Counted from the stretch's first letter, positions 16,092 through 24,302 are shown. The stretch: 64,000 nucleotides of DNA from an uncultured Oscillospiraceae bacterium (GCA_947632175.1 CANROC010000008.1:81637-145636); one strand, 5' to 3'. The notes: generated by a model from the letters alone, not told the origin. A program made the numbers and translations.

Positions 16092-16968
16092 CCGGTTTAC
16101 TTACTATATCAAAGAGGGCATCGACAGCATCTTCTCCCACGGGTTCATGTCCTTTGCCAGCATCTGCATCATCGTGGCGTGCCTTCTCATCATGGGCAGC
16201 TTCACGCTTCTGGCCCTCAACGTGGACGAGGTCATCGACACCATGGAGAGCCAGAACGAGATCATGGCCTTCGTCAACGAGACGTACACCGACGAACAGG
16301 CCCGCGCCATCCAGGAGCGCATCGAGGGGCTTCCCAATGTGGACGAGGCGCTCTTCGTCTCCCGGGAGGAGGCGTGGGAGGACTTCACCGCCACCTACGA
16401 AAACCCGGCGTTCTTTGAGGGACTGGACTCCTCCGTGGCCCGGGACCGGTATGTGGTCTTTCTGGAGGACATCTCCCGCATGGCGGAGACCCAGCAGGCC
16501 CTCCGGGACGTGCCCGGCATCGCCGACGTCAGCGCGCACCTGAAGATCAGCGAGGGATTCGTGAAGATCCGCAACGTGGTGACGCTGGTGTCGCTGCTGC
16601 TGGTGGTGATCCTCTTCGTCATCTCCCTTTTCATCATGTCCAACACCATCAAGCTCACCACCTTTGAGCGCCGGGACGAGATCGCCATCATGAAGATGGT
16701 GGGCGCCACCAGCTCTTTTATCCGCTGGCCTTTCGTGGTCCAGGGGCTGATCTTAGGCCTGGTGGGGTCGCTCCTGGGGTACGTGATGGAGTGGGGCATC
16801 TACCGGCTTTTGACGGAGAAGCTCATCGCCGGGTCCGGTATCTCCTTCCTCACCGTCATTCCTTTCTCCCAGGTCGCCCTCCCCATCCTCACGGCTTTCG
16901 GCGTGGTGGGCCTGGGCGTGGGCGTTATCGGAAGTCTCATGGCCATCAAGAACTATTTGAAAGTGTGA
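16081..16968 (+). CDS. ftsX: Cell division permease FtsX
   Basis: A 295-residue FtsX: an N-terminal transmembrane segment (about 20-45), an extracellular loop carrying FVNETYTDEQARAIQERI and the region before SAHLKI (about 55-150), then three further membrane segments with IKLTTFERRDEIAIMKMVGAT between them, the FtsX/MacB-type core. The start at 16081 overlaps ftsE. With FtsE it should gate the downstream EnvC-like hydrolase. Confidence 0.93.
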   Translation: MKGNRFTYYIKEGIDSIFSHGFMSFASICIIVACLLIMGSFTLLALNVDEVIDTMESQNEIMAFVNETYTDEQARAIQERIEGLPNVDEALFVSREEAWEDFTATYENPAFFEGLDSSVARDRYVVFLEDISRMAETQQALRDVPGIADVSAHLKISEGFVKIRNVVTLVSLLLVVILFVISLFIMSNTIKLTTFERRDEIAIMKMVGATSSFIRWPFVVQGLILGLVGSLLGYVMEWGIYRLLTEKLIAGSGISFLTVIPFSQVALPILTAFGVVGLGVGVIGSLMAIKNYLKV

Positions 16969-16996
16969 CAGAAAGCGCAGCTTTCGGGGAATCAGC

Positions 16997-18205
16997 ATGA
17001 GCAGTAAATTTCAGAAGGTTTTCATCCGCGTCGTCGCCGTCATTCTGGCGCTGCTGATGGTGGGGTCGGTCCTCACCATCGCCCTGAGCTCCAGCGCCGG
17101 CGCCACCACCAAGGACGAGCTCAAGAAGCTCCAGGACGAGCTCAAGAGCCTCCAGCAGGACCAGAAGGACTTGAAGTCCCAGATCAACTCCCTAGAGTAT
17201 GAGCAGTCCACCATCGTGGCGAAAAAGGGGGTCCTGGACGAACGCATCGCCCTCACCGTCAGCGCCATTGACAACCTGACGGCCCAGATCGAGCAGTACG
17301 GCATCCTCATCCAGGAGAAGGAGGCGGAGGTCGCCCAGCGCGAGTCCGCCGAGCAGGCCCAGTGGGACAAGTACAAGATCCGCCTGCGGGCCATGGAGGA
17401 GAACGGCACCGTCTCTTATTACGCCATTATCTTCGGGGCCAATGACTTTGCGGACATGCTCTCCCGGATCGATATGATCTCCTCCATCATGGACTACGAC
17501 AACGCCCTCTACGATAAGCTGGTGACCGCCCGCGAGGCCACGGAGGACGCCAAGGCCCAGCTGGAGGACACCAAGGCCGAGGCCGAGGGCAAGAAGGTGG
17601 AGCTCCAGGACGCCCAGCAGGAGCTGGAGCTTCAGCGCAACGAGGCCAACGCCCTCATCGACGCGCTGGCCGACGACATTGACGCCGCCCAGGACATCTA
17701 TAACCAGATGGAGAAGGACGAGAGCCAGCTCAAGAAGGACATCGCGAAAGCCGAGGAGGAGCTCAAGCGCCAGAATGCCCAGGTGGTGGGCACGGGCAGC
17801 TTCATGTGGCCGGTGAAGTCCAACATCGTCACCTCCGGCTTCGGCGGCCGCAACACGGGCATCCCCGGCGCGTCCACCAACCACAAGGGCATCGACATCG
17901 GCGGAACGGGCTACAACGCCCCCATCTACGCCGCCGATACCGGCAAGGTCACCATCGCCAGCCGCAACAGCTCCCAGGGCAACTACGTCACCATCAGCCA
18001 CGGCAACGGCATCACCACCACCTACGCCCATATGACGAAGTACGTGGTCAAGACCGGCCAGACGGTGACAAAGGGCCAGATCATCGGCTACACCGGCGCC
18101 ACGGGCGTGGCCAACGGCCCGCACCTGCATTTTGAGATCCGCATCAACGGTACCCCGGTCAACCCGCTGAACTACTTCAAGGCCGGGACGTATGTCGTAA
18201 GATGA
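16997..18205 (+). CDS. EnvC-like murein hydrolase activator / M23 peptidase
   Basis: A 402-residue exported protein. Residues 1-37 form a signal or anchor sequence; about 38-265 are coiled coil (DELKKLQDELKSLQQDQKDL and similar heptads); about 275-402 form an M23/LytM domain. The zinc motif residues are present: H296 in HKGIDIGG, YAHM, and HLHFE from H376, so it may be enzymatically active rather than a degenerate activator. It follows ftsEX by 28 bp, the usual arrangement for an FtsEX-controlled peptidoglycan hydrolase. The ribosome-binding site is weak (GGGGA). Confidence 0.9.
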   Translation: MSSKFQKVFIRVVAVILALLMVGSVLTIALSSSAGATTKDELKKLQDELKSLQQDQKDLKSQINSLEYEQSTIVAKKGVLDERIALTVSAIDNLTAQIEQYGILIQEKEAEVAQRESAEQAQWDKYKIRLRAMEENGTVSYYAIIFGANDFADMLSRIDMISSIMDYDNALYDKLVTAREATEDAKAQLEDTKAEAEGKKVELQDAQQELELQRNEANALIDALADDIDAAQDIYNQMEKDESQLKKDIAKAEEELKRQNAQVVGTGSFMWPVKSNIVTSGFGGRNTGIPGASTNHKGIDIGGTGYNAPIYAADTGKVTIASRNSSQGNYVTISHGNGITTTYAHMTKYVVKTGQTVTKGQIIGYTGATGVANGPHLHFEIRINGTPVNPLNYFKAGTYVVR

Positions 18206-18234
18206 GCCGCGCTCGGGAAACCGGGACGGAGGAA

Positions 18235-18263
18235 AAATCGCGCCCGGAGGGGCGCGATTTTTT
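18235..18263 (+). terminator. Terminator after the FtsEX-hydrolase unit
   Basis: AAATCGCGCC / GGCGCGATTT hairpin with a short loop followed by Ts. Confidence 0.85.
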
Positions 18264-18332
18264 GAGCTTGCGATAGACGGCGGCCCCTACGGCGGTGATT
18301 GAACGTATGCGAAAAACCCGCGGAAAGGCATC

Positions 18333-18361
18333 TTGACAAGGGTGGGGGAAGAAACTATAAT
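18333..18361 (+). promoter_or_regulatory. Promoter of greA-lysS
   Basis: TTGACA (18333-18338) and TATAAT (18356-18361) with a 17-bp spacer: full consensus, 42 bp before greA. Confidence 0.85.
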
Positions 18362-18402
18362 AAGTTGGATACTTGAATAATTCTCTAAGGAGTGACCGCA
18401 CA

Positions 18403-18879
18403 ATGGCAGATTCCAATCGGTACAGAATGAGCCACCAGCGTTTGGAGGAGCTGAAAAACGAGCTTTTCTACATGCAGACCGTCCGGGAGAAGGAGGTCGC
18501 CGATCAAATCAAGGAGGCACGGTCCTTCGGCGATCTGTCCGAGAACTCCGAGTACGACGAGGCCAAGACCGAGCAGGGCAAGCTCTATTCCCGCATCGCC
18601 GAGGTCCAGGACCTCATCGAGCACGCCGTCATCGTGGAGGAGAGCGAGGACGTGGGCAAGGTGGGCATCGGGTCCGTCGTCTCCGTCCGGGATCTGGAGA
18701 CCAACAGGGAATACAAATATAAGCTGGTGGGCTCCCAGGAGGCCAACCCCATGGAGGGGCGCATCTCCGACGACTCCCCCTTCGGCCGCGCCCTATACGG
18801 CCACAGCCTGGGCGAGGTGGTGGACGTGGAGGCTCCCGCCGGCACCATCCAGTACGAGATCCTCACCATCGAGAAGTAA
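18403..18879 (+). CDS. greA: Transcription elongation factor GreA
   Basis: A 158-residue GreA, which stimulates transcript cleavage by backtracked RNA polymerase. The N-terminal coiled coil (about 8-75) includes LKNELFYMQTVREKEVADQIKEAR and the acidic tip GDLSENSEYDEAK; the C-terminal FKBP-like domain follows (VSVRDLETN, ISDDSPFGRALYGHSLGE). The ATG at 18403 follows TAAGGAG. The lysS gene starts 12 bp downstream, a common greA-lysS pairing. Confidence 0.96.
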   Translation: MADSNRYRMSHQRLEELKNELFYMQTVREKEVADQIKEARSFGDLSENSEYDEAKTEQGKLYSRIAEVQDLIEHAVIVEESEDVGKVGIGSVVSVRDLETNREYKYKLVGSQEANPMEGRISDDSPFGRALYGHSLGEVVDVEAPAGTIQYEILTIEK

Positions 18880-18891
18880 GGAGAGACACCA

Positions 18892-20385
18892 ATGCCGGAT
18901 CTTACATCCGCCCCGGAGCAGGACCTGAGCGAGCTGCTCCAGGTCCGCCGGGACAAGCTCGCCGCCCTGCAAAGCGAGGGCCGCGACCCCTTTACCATCA
19001 CCAAGTTCAAGCTCACCGCCTATTCCGAGGACGTGAAGGCGGATTTTGACGCCTTTGAGAATCAGCATGTGGCCATGGCCGGACGGGTCATGGCCAAGCG
19101 CGGCATGGGCAAGGCCATTTTCGCCGATATCCAGGACCGCAAGGGGCGCATTCAAATATACATCCGCGCCGACTCCGTGACGCCGGAGGAGTTCGCCGAC
19201 TTCCGCAAGGTGGACGTGGGCGACATCGTGGGCGTGGAGGGCTACGTCTTCCGCACGAAGATGGGGGAGATCAGCGTCCACTGCGAGAAGACCACGCTTT
19301 TGTCCAAGTCCCTGCGCCCCCTGCCGGAGAAGTTCCACGGCCTCACCGACAAGGAGGTGCGCTACCGCCAGCGGTACGTGGACCTCATCATGAACCCGGA
19401 CGTGAAGCGGACCTTTGAGCTGCGCTCTCGGTTCATCAAGTTCATCCGGGACTACATGGACGACCGGGGCTATATCGAGGTGGAGACGCCGGTGCTCAAC
19501 ACCCTGGCCGGCGGCGCGGCGGCGCGGCCCTTCGTTACCCACCACAACACCCTGGACATCGACATGTATATGCGCATCGCCACGGAGTTGCCCTTAAAGC
19601 GGCTCATCGTGGGCGGCATGGAGCGGGTCTATGAGATCGGCCGCATCTTCCGCAACGAGGGCATGGACACCAAGCACAACCCGGAATTTACCACCATCGA
19701 GCTCTACGAGGCGTATGCCAACCTTTACGACATGATGGACATCGCCGAGGGCATCCTCTCCGGCGCGGCCATGAAGCTTCTGGGCGGCTACCACGTCACC
19801 TGGCAGGGGGAGGACATCGACCTCACCCCCGGCTGGCGGAGGCTCACCATGGTGGACGCGGTGCGGGAGTATGTGGGCGTGGATTTCGCCGCCGTCACCG
19901 ACGACGCCGAGGCCGTGGCGCTGGCCCGTTCCGTGGGCGTGGAGCTTGCGGACACCGCCGACAGGACCTGGGGCAACGCCCTTTACGCCTGCTTTGACCA
20001 GAAGGTGGAGGAGCGGCTTGTCCAGCCCACCTTCATCACCATGTACCCGGTGGAGGTATCGCCTCTCACCAAGCGCAGCCCTGAGGACCCCAGGCTCACC
20101 GAGCGGTTCGAGCTCTTCATCTGCCGCAGCGAGATGGCCAACGCCTATTCCGAGCTCAACGACCCCATCGACCAGCGCGCGCGCTTCATGAAGCAGCTGG
20201 AGCTCCGTGACCGTGGCGACGACGAGACGGAGATGCTGGACGAGGACTTCCTCACCGCCTTAGAGTACGGTATGCCCCCCACCGGCGGCATGGGCATGGG
20301 CATCGACCGCTGCGCCATGCTCCTAACCGGCTCCGACTCCATCCGCGACGTCATTTTGTTCCCGACAATGAAGCCGCTCGAGTAA
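18892..20385 (+). CDS. lysS: Lysyl-tRNA synthetase (class II)
   Basis: A 497-residue class II LysRS. An OB-fold anticodon-binding domain spans about 60-170 (AGRVMAKRGMGKAIFADIQDRKGRIQIYI). Motif 1 surrounds IEVETPVLNTLAGGAAARPF, motif 2 is IFRNEGMDTKHNPEFTTIE, and motif 3 is GMGMGIDRCAMLLTGSDSIRDVILFP. The C-terminus FPTMKPLE is canonical. A second, slightly divergent copy of the sequence encoding this terminus lies about 1.1 kb downstream, suggesting an insertion exactly at the 3' end of this gene. Confidence 0.97.
   Translation: MPDLTSAPEQDLSELLQVRRDKLAALQSEGRDPFTITKFKLTAYSEDVKADFDAFENQHVAMAGRVMAKRGMGKAIFADIQDRKGRIQIYIRADSVTPEEFADFRKVDVGDIVGVEGYVFRTKMGEISVHCEKTTLLSKSLRPLPEKFHGLTDKEVRYRQRYVDLIMNPDVKRTFELRSRFIKFIRDYMDDRGYIEVETPVLNTLAGGAAARPFVTHHNTLDIDMYMRIATELPLKRLIVGGMERVYEIGRIFRNEGMDTKHNPEFTTIELYEAYANLYDMMDIAEGILSGAAMKLLGGYHVTWQGEDIDLTPGWRRLTMVDAVREYVGVDFAAVTDDAEAVALARSVGVELADTADRTWGNALYACFDQKVEERLVQPTFITMYPVEVSPLTKRSPEDPRLTERFELFICRSEMANAYSELNDPIDQRARFMKQLELRDRGDDETEMLDEDFLTALEYGMPPTGGMGMGIDRCAMLLTGSDSIRDVILFPTMKPLE
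20359..20376 (+). repeat. Direct repeat at lysS 3' end (left copy)
   Basis: An 18-bp stretch encoding FPTMKP in lysS; it matches 21442-21459 at 17 of 18 positions. Extending the comparison to 31 bp gives 26 matches. Candidate left junction of an integrated segment. Confidence 0.5.
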
Positions 20386-20445
20386 AATTGCCGTTTCCGA
20401 TGAGGGCTTACCGATTTTCATAAGTTCTGCTTACAGGGGTATTCG

Positions 20446-20696
20446 ATGGTAACTTTGCGGGAAATAACCGGGGAATAACCGGGGAATATTACGAGGAGTG
20501 CCTGCCTTTCGGTTGCCGAAAACCAGAAGGTGCTTGCAATCATGTCGGACGGAAAGGCGGCCCTCCGTGCGGCGCCTACCGTGAGCTGATAGTCCAGCTC
20601 ATGCCGGATGGTTATCGGGATATTGAAGTGATGATTGACTATGAGACGAGGGAAGTAGTCACTCTCGGCGAGCTTATCCCGAGGTGGTGGATATAA
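20446..20696 (+). pseudogene. Frameshifted small gene (11-bp tandem duplication)
   Basis: The ATG at 20446 (AGGGG just upstream) reads MVTLREITGE and then stops. The cause is a perfect tandem duplication of AATAACCGGGG (20463-20473, 20474-20484). Removing one unit restores a 79-residue frame that continues through EYYEECLPFGC, GACNHVGRKGGPPCGAYREL and VMIDYETREVVTLGELIPRWWI to the stop at 20694-20696. Several Cys and Gly residues suggest a small metal-binding or zinc-ribbon-like protein, but it was not recognised. It ends 4 bp before the GNAT gene, so the two were probably an operon. Sequencing error or phase variation are alternatives to simple decay. Confidence 0.5.
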
Positions 20697-20700
20697 ACGG

Positions 20701-21186
20701 ATGGTGGATTTTCTGTTGGAAGAATTGACTCACGACAACTACCCGCTGGTGCGGATGTTTGACAGGAACGATGTTCCCAAAGCGTATACCGGTACTGTCG
20801 ATGAGATAATGGAGATCACGGACTACGGCGTGGAGCATCACTGCATCGGCCACGCGCTGGCCGTAAAAGCGGACGGGAAATACATAGGCCTGCTGCTCCT
20901 TGGCGAGGCGCTTGAGTGGGATACCGACCCACCCGAGATGAGGGAGACGCCATTTTACCGCTTAATGGGTTTTGCCATAGACAGAAATTATCGGAATATG
21001 GGGATAGGCGGCAGGGTGCTCGAAAAGACAATAGAGATCGTGTACCGGGATTTCGGCATAAGACCGATAGCTCTGGGCTGCCATAAGGACAATCATTCCG
21101 CCGAACGGTTTTATCTGCGGCACGGCTTCCGCAAAACGGAATACCGCGAGGGGGAGGATTTCTACTTTATCAGATACCCCGAGTGA
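20701..21186 (+). CDS. GNAT-family N-acetyltransferase
   Basis: A 161-residue GNAT enzyme; substrate unknown. The acetyl-CoA binding motif A is clear in the segment from LMGFAIDRNYRNMGIGG through VLEKTI (R-N-M-G-I-G-G), followed by LGCHKDNHSAERFYLRHGFRK, the usual motif B. The region is AT-richer than the flanking chromosome and uses codons such as ATA and AAA more often, consistent with transfer. It lies inside the candidate insert at the end of lysS, just after a frameshifted small gene. Confidence 0.85.
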   Translation: MVDFLLEELTHDNYPLVRMFDRNDVPKAYTGTVDEIMEITDYGVEHHCIGHALAVKADGKYIGLLLLGEALEWDTDPPEMRETPFYRLMGFAIDRNYRNMGIGGRVLEKTIEIVYRDFGIRPIALGCHKDNHSAERFYLRHGFRKTEYREGEDFYFIRYPE

Positions 21187-21482
21187 AAATCTATATTGGC
21201 TGGCAGATAACCGTTAAGCGCCAGTTCCGTAATGCTTTTTTTGGCTCATAAAACAGCAGACAACTAACAGAAAAAAACTGCCCCAAATTCGGCAGAATTG
21301 GTTCTTTTTCGCTTCTGTGGTGGGTTTGACATTGAACAAAGATAAAAACAATTCTCCAAAAATTCGTATAAATTCGTATAATTTTGAGATAGAAGAAGTG
21401 AGAAAACATTGATATAGAAGGAAATATTGAACTTGCTATATTTCCCGACGATGAAGCCGATGGAGTGAGATTATAAAAAATG
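21187..21482. other. AT-rich non-coding tail of the lysS insert
   Basis: No gene is supported. Contents: a CTGCC/GGCAG hairpin near 21281-21298 followed after some bases by CTTTTTC, possibly the GNAT terminator; a tandem AAATTCGTAT repeat near 21358-21379; and the duplicated lysS-end sequence at 21442-21469. Base composition is clearly lower in GC than the surroundings. Confidence 0.6.
21442..21459 (+). repeat. Direct repeat of lysS 3' end (right copy)
   Basis: Matches 20359-20376 at 17 of 18 positions. In one frame it still encodes YFPTMKPME followed by a stop, the typical end of LysRS, but without any upstream synthetase sequence. It is followed 14 bp later by a strong terminator, as expected for the original lysS end. 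Confidence 0.5.
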
Positions 21483-21517
21483 AAAAATGGCGATTCCGGG
21501 GTGGGATCGCCATTTTT
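21483..21517 (+). terminator. Strong hairpin terminator, probably the original lysS terminator
   Basis: Perfect 12-bp arms AAAAATGGCGAT / ATCGCCATTTTT with an 11-nt loop. It sits immediately after the displaced lysS-end copy. Confidence 0.8.
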
Positions 21518-21531
21518 AGCAGGGGGCCCAT

Positions 21532-22428
21532 ATGGACAACGATATTACGATGCTCTATGAGACGCTTGGGATCCTTGAAAAGGGGGTGTATGTGAAGGAC
21601 GGGCATACGGTCCCCTTAAAGCTGAAGAGAACCGCCATGGTCAAATCGGATGTATTCCTCCCGGACGAGATCGACAGGCTCCGGCGCGCGCGGTTGCCGA
21701 AGAGCCCCGGTGCCGACCGGTGCGCGTACGACTGCGTCAACCGGGACTCCTTCGCCCGGGCGCTTGAGCTTGTTGTCGACGCGCGGCGGCTGGGCGGGAG
21801 GGGCGCGAAGCGCGAGGTGCTGGTCCTCAACTTTGCCAACCCCGTCTCACCGGGCGGCGGCGTGAGGGGCGGTGCGAGGGCGCAGGAGGAGGATCTCTGC
21901 CGGAGGAGCTCCCTCCTGTTGGCGCTGGAGGGCAAGGACGCCCGGCCCTACTATCGGTATAACCGCGCCCGCGATCCATACGTGGGCTCGGACGCGGTCA
22001 TCATCACCCCGCGCGTTGAGATCCTCCGGGGCGAGGACGGCGAGCTGCTGGAGGAAAGCGCCGTCGTCGCTGTCATGACCTGCGCCGCCCCTGTCAAATA
22101 CGGCCTTTCCGGCATGACGGCCCGGGACTATGAGCGCCTGTTCACCCGCCGCGTCGAGGGGATGCTGCTGTGCGCGGCCCGCGAGGGATACCGATTCCTC
22201 GTCCTTGGCGCTTTCGGGTGCGGGGCTTTCGGGAACGACGCGCGGGATGTCTCGGACATCTTCTACAAGGTCCTGAGGGACATTGACCGGAGCGGGACGG
22301 GCGAGGGGAGCGTGTTCCGGCGGGTCGATTTCGCCGTCCTCGACAGGTCGCCGGAACGGTATAACTTCAACGAATTTTGCCGCAATTTCAGGGATTTTTA
22401 TGGCGAGGGGAGCGATCGCGGGAACTGA
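21532..22428 (+). CDS. PARG-like poly(ADP-ribose) glycohydrolase (TIGR02452 family)
   Basis: A 298-residue protein of the microbial PARG type, a macro-domain fold that hydrolyses ADP-ribose polymers or O-linked ADP-ribose. The signature is intact: NFANPVSPGGG (100-110) followed by QEE (118-120), then LCRRSSL, matching the GGG-X(6-8)-QEE catalytic loop. Also present are YVGSDAVIITPRVEILR and the glycine-rich LGAFGCGAFGNDARDVSDIF in the second half. It faces a VWA gene and a macro-like gene convergently with a 32-bp gap, forming a local ADP-ribose-related group. The ribosome-binding site (CAGGGGG) is weak. Confidence 0.88.
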   Translation: MDNDITMLYETLGILEKGVYVKDGHTVPLKLKRTAMVKSDVFLPDEIDRLRRARLPKSPGADRCAYDCVNRDSFARALELVVDARRLGGRGAKREVLVLNFANPVSPGGGVRGGARAQEEDLCRRSSLLLALEGKDARPYYRYNRARDPYVGSDAVIITPRVEILRGEDGELLEESAVVAVMTCAAPVKYGLSGMTARDYERLFTRRVEGMLLCAAREGYRFLVLGAFGCGAFGNDARDVSDIFYKVLRDIDRSGTGEGSVFRRVDFAVLDRSPERYNFNEFCRNFRDFYGEGSDRGN

Positions 22429-22448
22429 CGCGCTGTCCTTTGCCGTCT

Positions 22449-22479
22449 CGGGGCCGGAGCTTACTGGCCCCGCTTTTTT
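22449..22479 (+). terminator. Terminator after the PARG-like gene
   Basis: CGGGGCC / GGCCCCG hairpin followed by a T-run. It overlaps the last codons of the convergent VWA gene. Confidence 0.7.
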
Positions 22480-23108
22480 ACGTCCTTTTCCACCCGCTCC
22501 TTCCAGTCCTGGGGGATGGCGGCGCAGGCGCGGACGGAGGTGACGGCGTCGCTGATGACCTGGTAGTTGAGGGCGGTGCCGGCGCGGTCGGATTTGTAGC
22601 GGACGGCGCGGTCCGGGGCGATGCCGAAGCGGGCGGCCTCTTTCGCGGCGTCGATGTTGGCTCCCAGAAAGAGGAACTCCCAGCCCGCGGCCTTGCGTTC
22701 CTCGATGAGGGCCTTCACCTTGTCGTAGGTGTACTCGCGGCTGGCGTTCTCAAGCCCATCGGTGGTGATGACGAACATGGTCCTCTCCGGCACGTCCTCG
22801 GGGCGGATGTACTTGTGGACGTTTTTGATGTGGTGGATGGCGCCGCCCACGGCGTCCAGGAGGGCCGTACAGCCCCGGACGTAGTACTCCTTGTCCGTCA
22901 TGGGCGGGACGGAATCAAGGTCCGCCCGGTCGTGGATGACCTCGGTCTTGTCGTCGAAGAGCACCGTGGACACCAGGGCCCGGCCCGGCTCGCGCTTTTG
23001 CTTTTCGATCATGCCGTTGAAGCCGCCGATGGTGTCGGACTCCAGCCCCGCCATGGACCCGCTGCGGTCCAGGATGAATACGAGCTCGGTCAGATTGTTG
23101 TTTGTCAT
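22461..23108 (-). CDS. VWA-domain protein (TerY-like)
   Basis: A 215-residue protein consisting almost entirely of a von Willebrand factor A domain. The metal-ion-dependent adhesion site is present: DRSGS at 14-18, the threonine in the CTALLDAVG region and the aspartate in ITTDGLEN near 115. The size and WEFLFLGANIDAAKEAARFGI segment recall TerY-like VWA proteins found in stress and conflict loci. It probably acts as a soluble protein-binding adaptor. Start chosen for AAAGGAGG upstream. It follows the macro-like gene on the same strand by about 96 bp, with a TATACT element between. Confidence 0.82.
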   Translation of the reverse strand: MTNNNLTELVFILDRSGSMAGLESDTIGGFNGMIEKQKREPGRALVSTVLFDDKTEVIHDRADLDSVPPMTDKEYYVRGCTALLDAVGGAIHHIKNVHKYIRPEDVPERTMFVITTDGLENASREYTYDKVKALIEERKAAGWEFLFLGANIDAAKEAARFGIAPDRAVRYKSDRAGTALNYQVISDAVTSVRACAAIPQDWKERVEKDVKKRGQ

Positions 23109-23204
23109 GGAAATGACCTCCTTTTGTTTGATGGTCCCAGTATACAGGACGCAAGGGAGGCCATGGTCGCTTTTCAGGCGACATTTTTATTTTTATGGGA
23201 AGCT

Positions 23205-24098
23205 TTACGCCCCGCCCAGAAGCGGCTCGTCGAAGGCGAAGAGGGCCTCATTGATGGCGAAGATGTCGTACTGCCCCCGGGAGACGAAATACTCCACGAT
23301 GATGTCCCGGCGGCTGGCGCGGGTGAGGGAGTAGCCGGCGCGGGAGAGGAGGTCCCGGAGGCCGTCCAGGGGAAGCTCCAGCGCCACGCCCAGGGCCAGC
23401 GCCGTGGACTTGGAGGGGCGGTAGTCGGGCTTGGAGCGGATTTTGGAGAAGAGCTTCCGGTCGATGTTGGCTTTTTTGTAGATCTCCGCGTCCTTGTGGC
23501 CGCCCTGGTCGATGAGCCGCAGGAGCGTCTCGGAGAACCCGGCGTCGGCGGCCTTGAGCATGTCCTCCAGGCTGGCGGTGGGGGCGGCGTACGCTTTGCC
23601 CTGCATCGGCGGCGCGGCGTCATAGGTGGGCATGGGGGCGGCGTTGAGGCGGTAGAGTGAGCGGTTGAAGATGCCCGCCGTGCCCTCAGGAGTGCCGTAG
23701 CGGGCGTGGATGTAGTCCCGCAGGGCGGCGTAGAACCCGTCGTCGAAGCGCTCCACGGCGCTTTCAGGAACGGAGAAGGTGATGCTCATGTCGTGCCCCC
23801 GCAGGAAGATGCTGGCCGCCCGGACCCCGGCCCGGACGGAGGTCTGCGGGTCCGCGCCGGAGGGGAGGCCCAGCAGGGCCATGGCCACCGCGCCGCAATT
23901 CTTGCCGGACGCGGCCTCCAGGCCCGAAAGATACGACGCCGTCAGCGTTTCGGCGTCCGTCCCGGCAACGGGACAGAGGATGTCCCAGCCCCGGCGCAGA
24001 AGCCCCCGGCGCTTTACCTCCAGCGTCCCGGACCCGTCCAGAAGACAGGCGTCCGCCTCCAGGGCGGCGATCTCCGACCGCGTGAGCATGAAAGGCAT
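23205..24098 (-). CDS. Divergent macro-domain protein with C-terminal helical (XRE-like) domain
   Basis: A 297-residue two-part protein. Residues about 1-150 look like a degenerate macro domain: SEIAALEADACLLDGSG stands where normal macro domains have the NAA(N) ADP-ribose loop, and GLEAASGKNCGAVAMALLGLPSG and FLRGHDMSITFSVPESA occupy the positions of the phosphate loop and last strand. The usual Asn-Ala-Ala-Asn is absent, so catalysis is doubtful. Residues about 185-297 are helical: IYKKANIDRKLFSKIRS, PSKSTALALGVALELPLDGLRDLLSRAGYSL, with a helix-turn-helix feel. Upstream of the VWA gene with its own strong promoter. Confidence 0.7.
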   Translation of the reverse strand: MPFMLTRSEIAALEADACLLDGSGTLEVKRRGLLRRGWDILCPVAGTDAETLTASYLSGLEAASGKNCGAVAMALLGLPSGADPQTSVRAGVRAASIFLRGHDMSITFSVPESAVERFDDGFYAALRDYIHARYGTPEGTAGIFNRSLYRLNAAPMPTYDAAPPMQGKAYAAPTASLEDMLKAADAGFSETLLRLIDQGGHKDAEIYKKANIDRKLFSKIRSKPDYRPSKSTALALGVALELPLDGLRDLLSRAGYSLTRASRRDIIVEYFVSRGQYDIFAINEALFAFDEPLLGGA

Positions 24099-24129
24099 TC
24101 GACCACCTCCGTTTCACTCTTTTGCCCCC

Positions 24130-24158
24130 AGTATACCGCCGGCGGGGCCGGTTGTCAA
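24130..24158 (-). promoter_or_regulatory. Promoter of the macro-like/VWA unit
   Basis: On the minus strand TTGACA and TATACT are separated by 17 bp, about 30 bp before the macro-like start. A similar TATACTGGG stretch precedes the VWA gene. Confidence 0.7.
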
Positions 24159-24221
24159 AGCTCTTTTGCCGGGGAGACCGAAACCTGACGCGATTTTAAC
24201 CGTTTTTTAATGATTCACCGA

Positions 24222-24250
24222 TTGAAAAACCGATGAAGATTTGGTATGAT
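24222..24250 (+). promoter_or_regulatory. Promoter of the LtaS-like gene
   Basis: TTGAAA (24222-24227) and TATGAT (24245-24250) with a 17-bp spacer. Confidence 0.65.
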
Positions 24251-24302
24251 AGGGTTCACTTGCAAAAAGAGCTTTCCTATTCTGCTATGGAGATGTCTTC
24301 GT

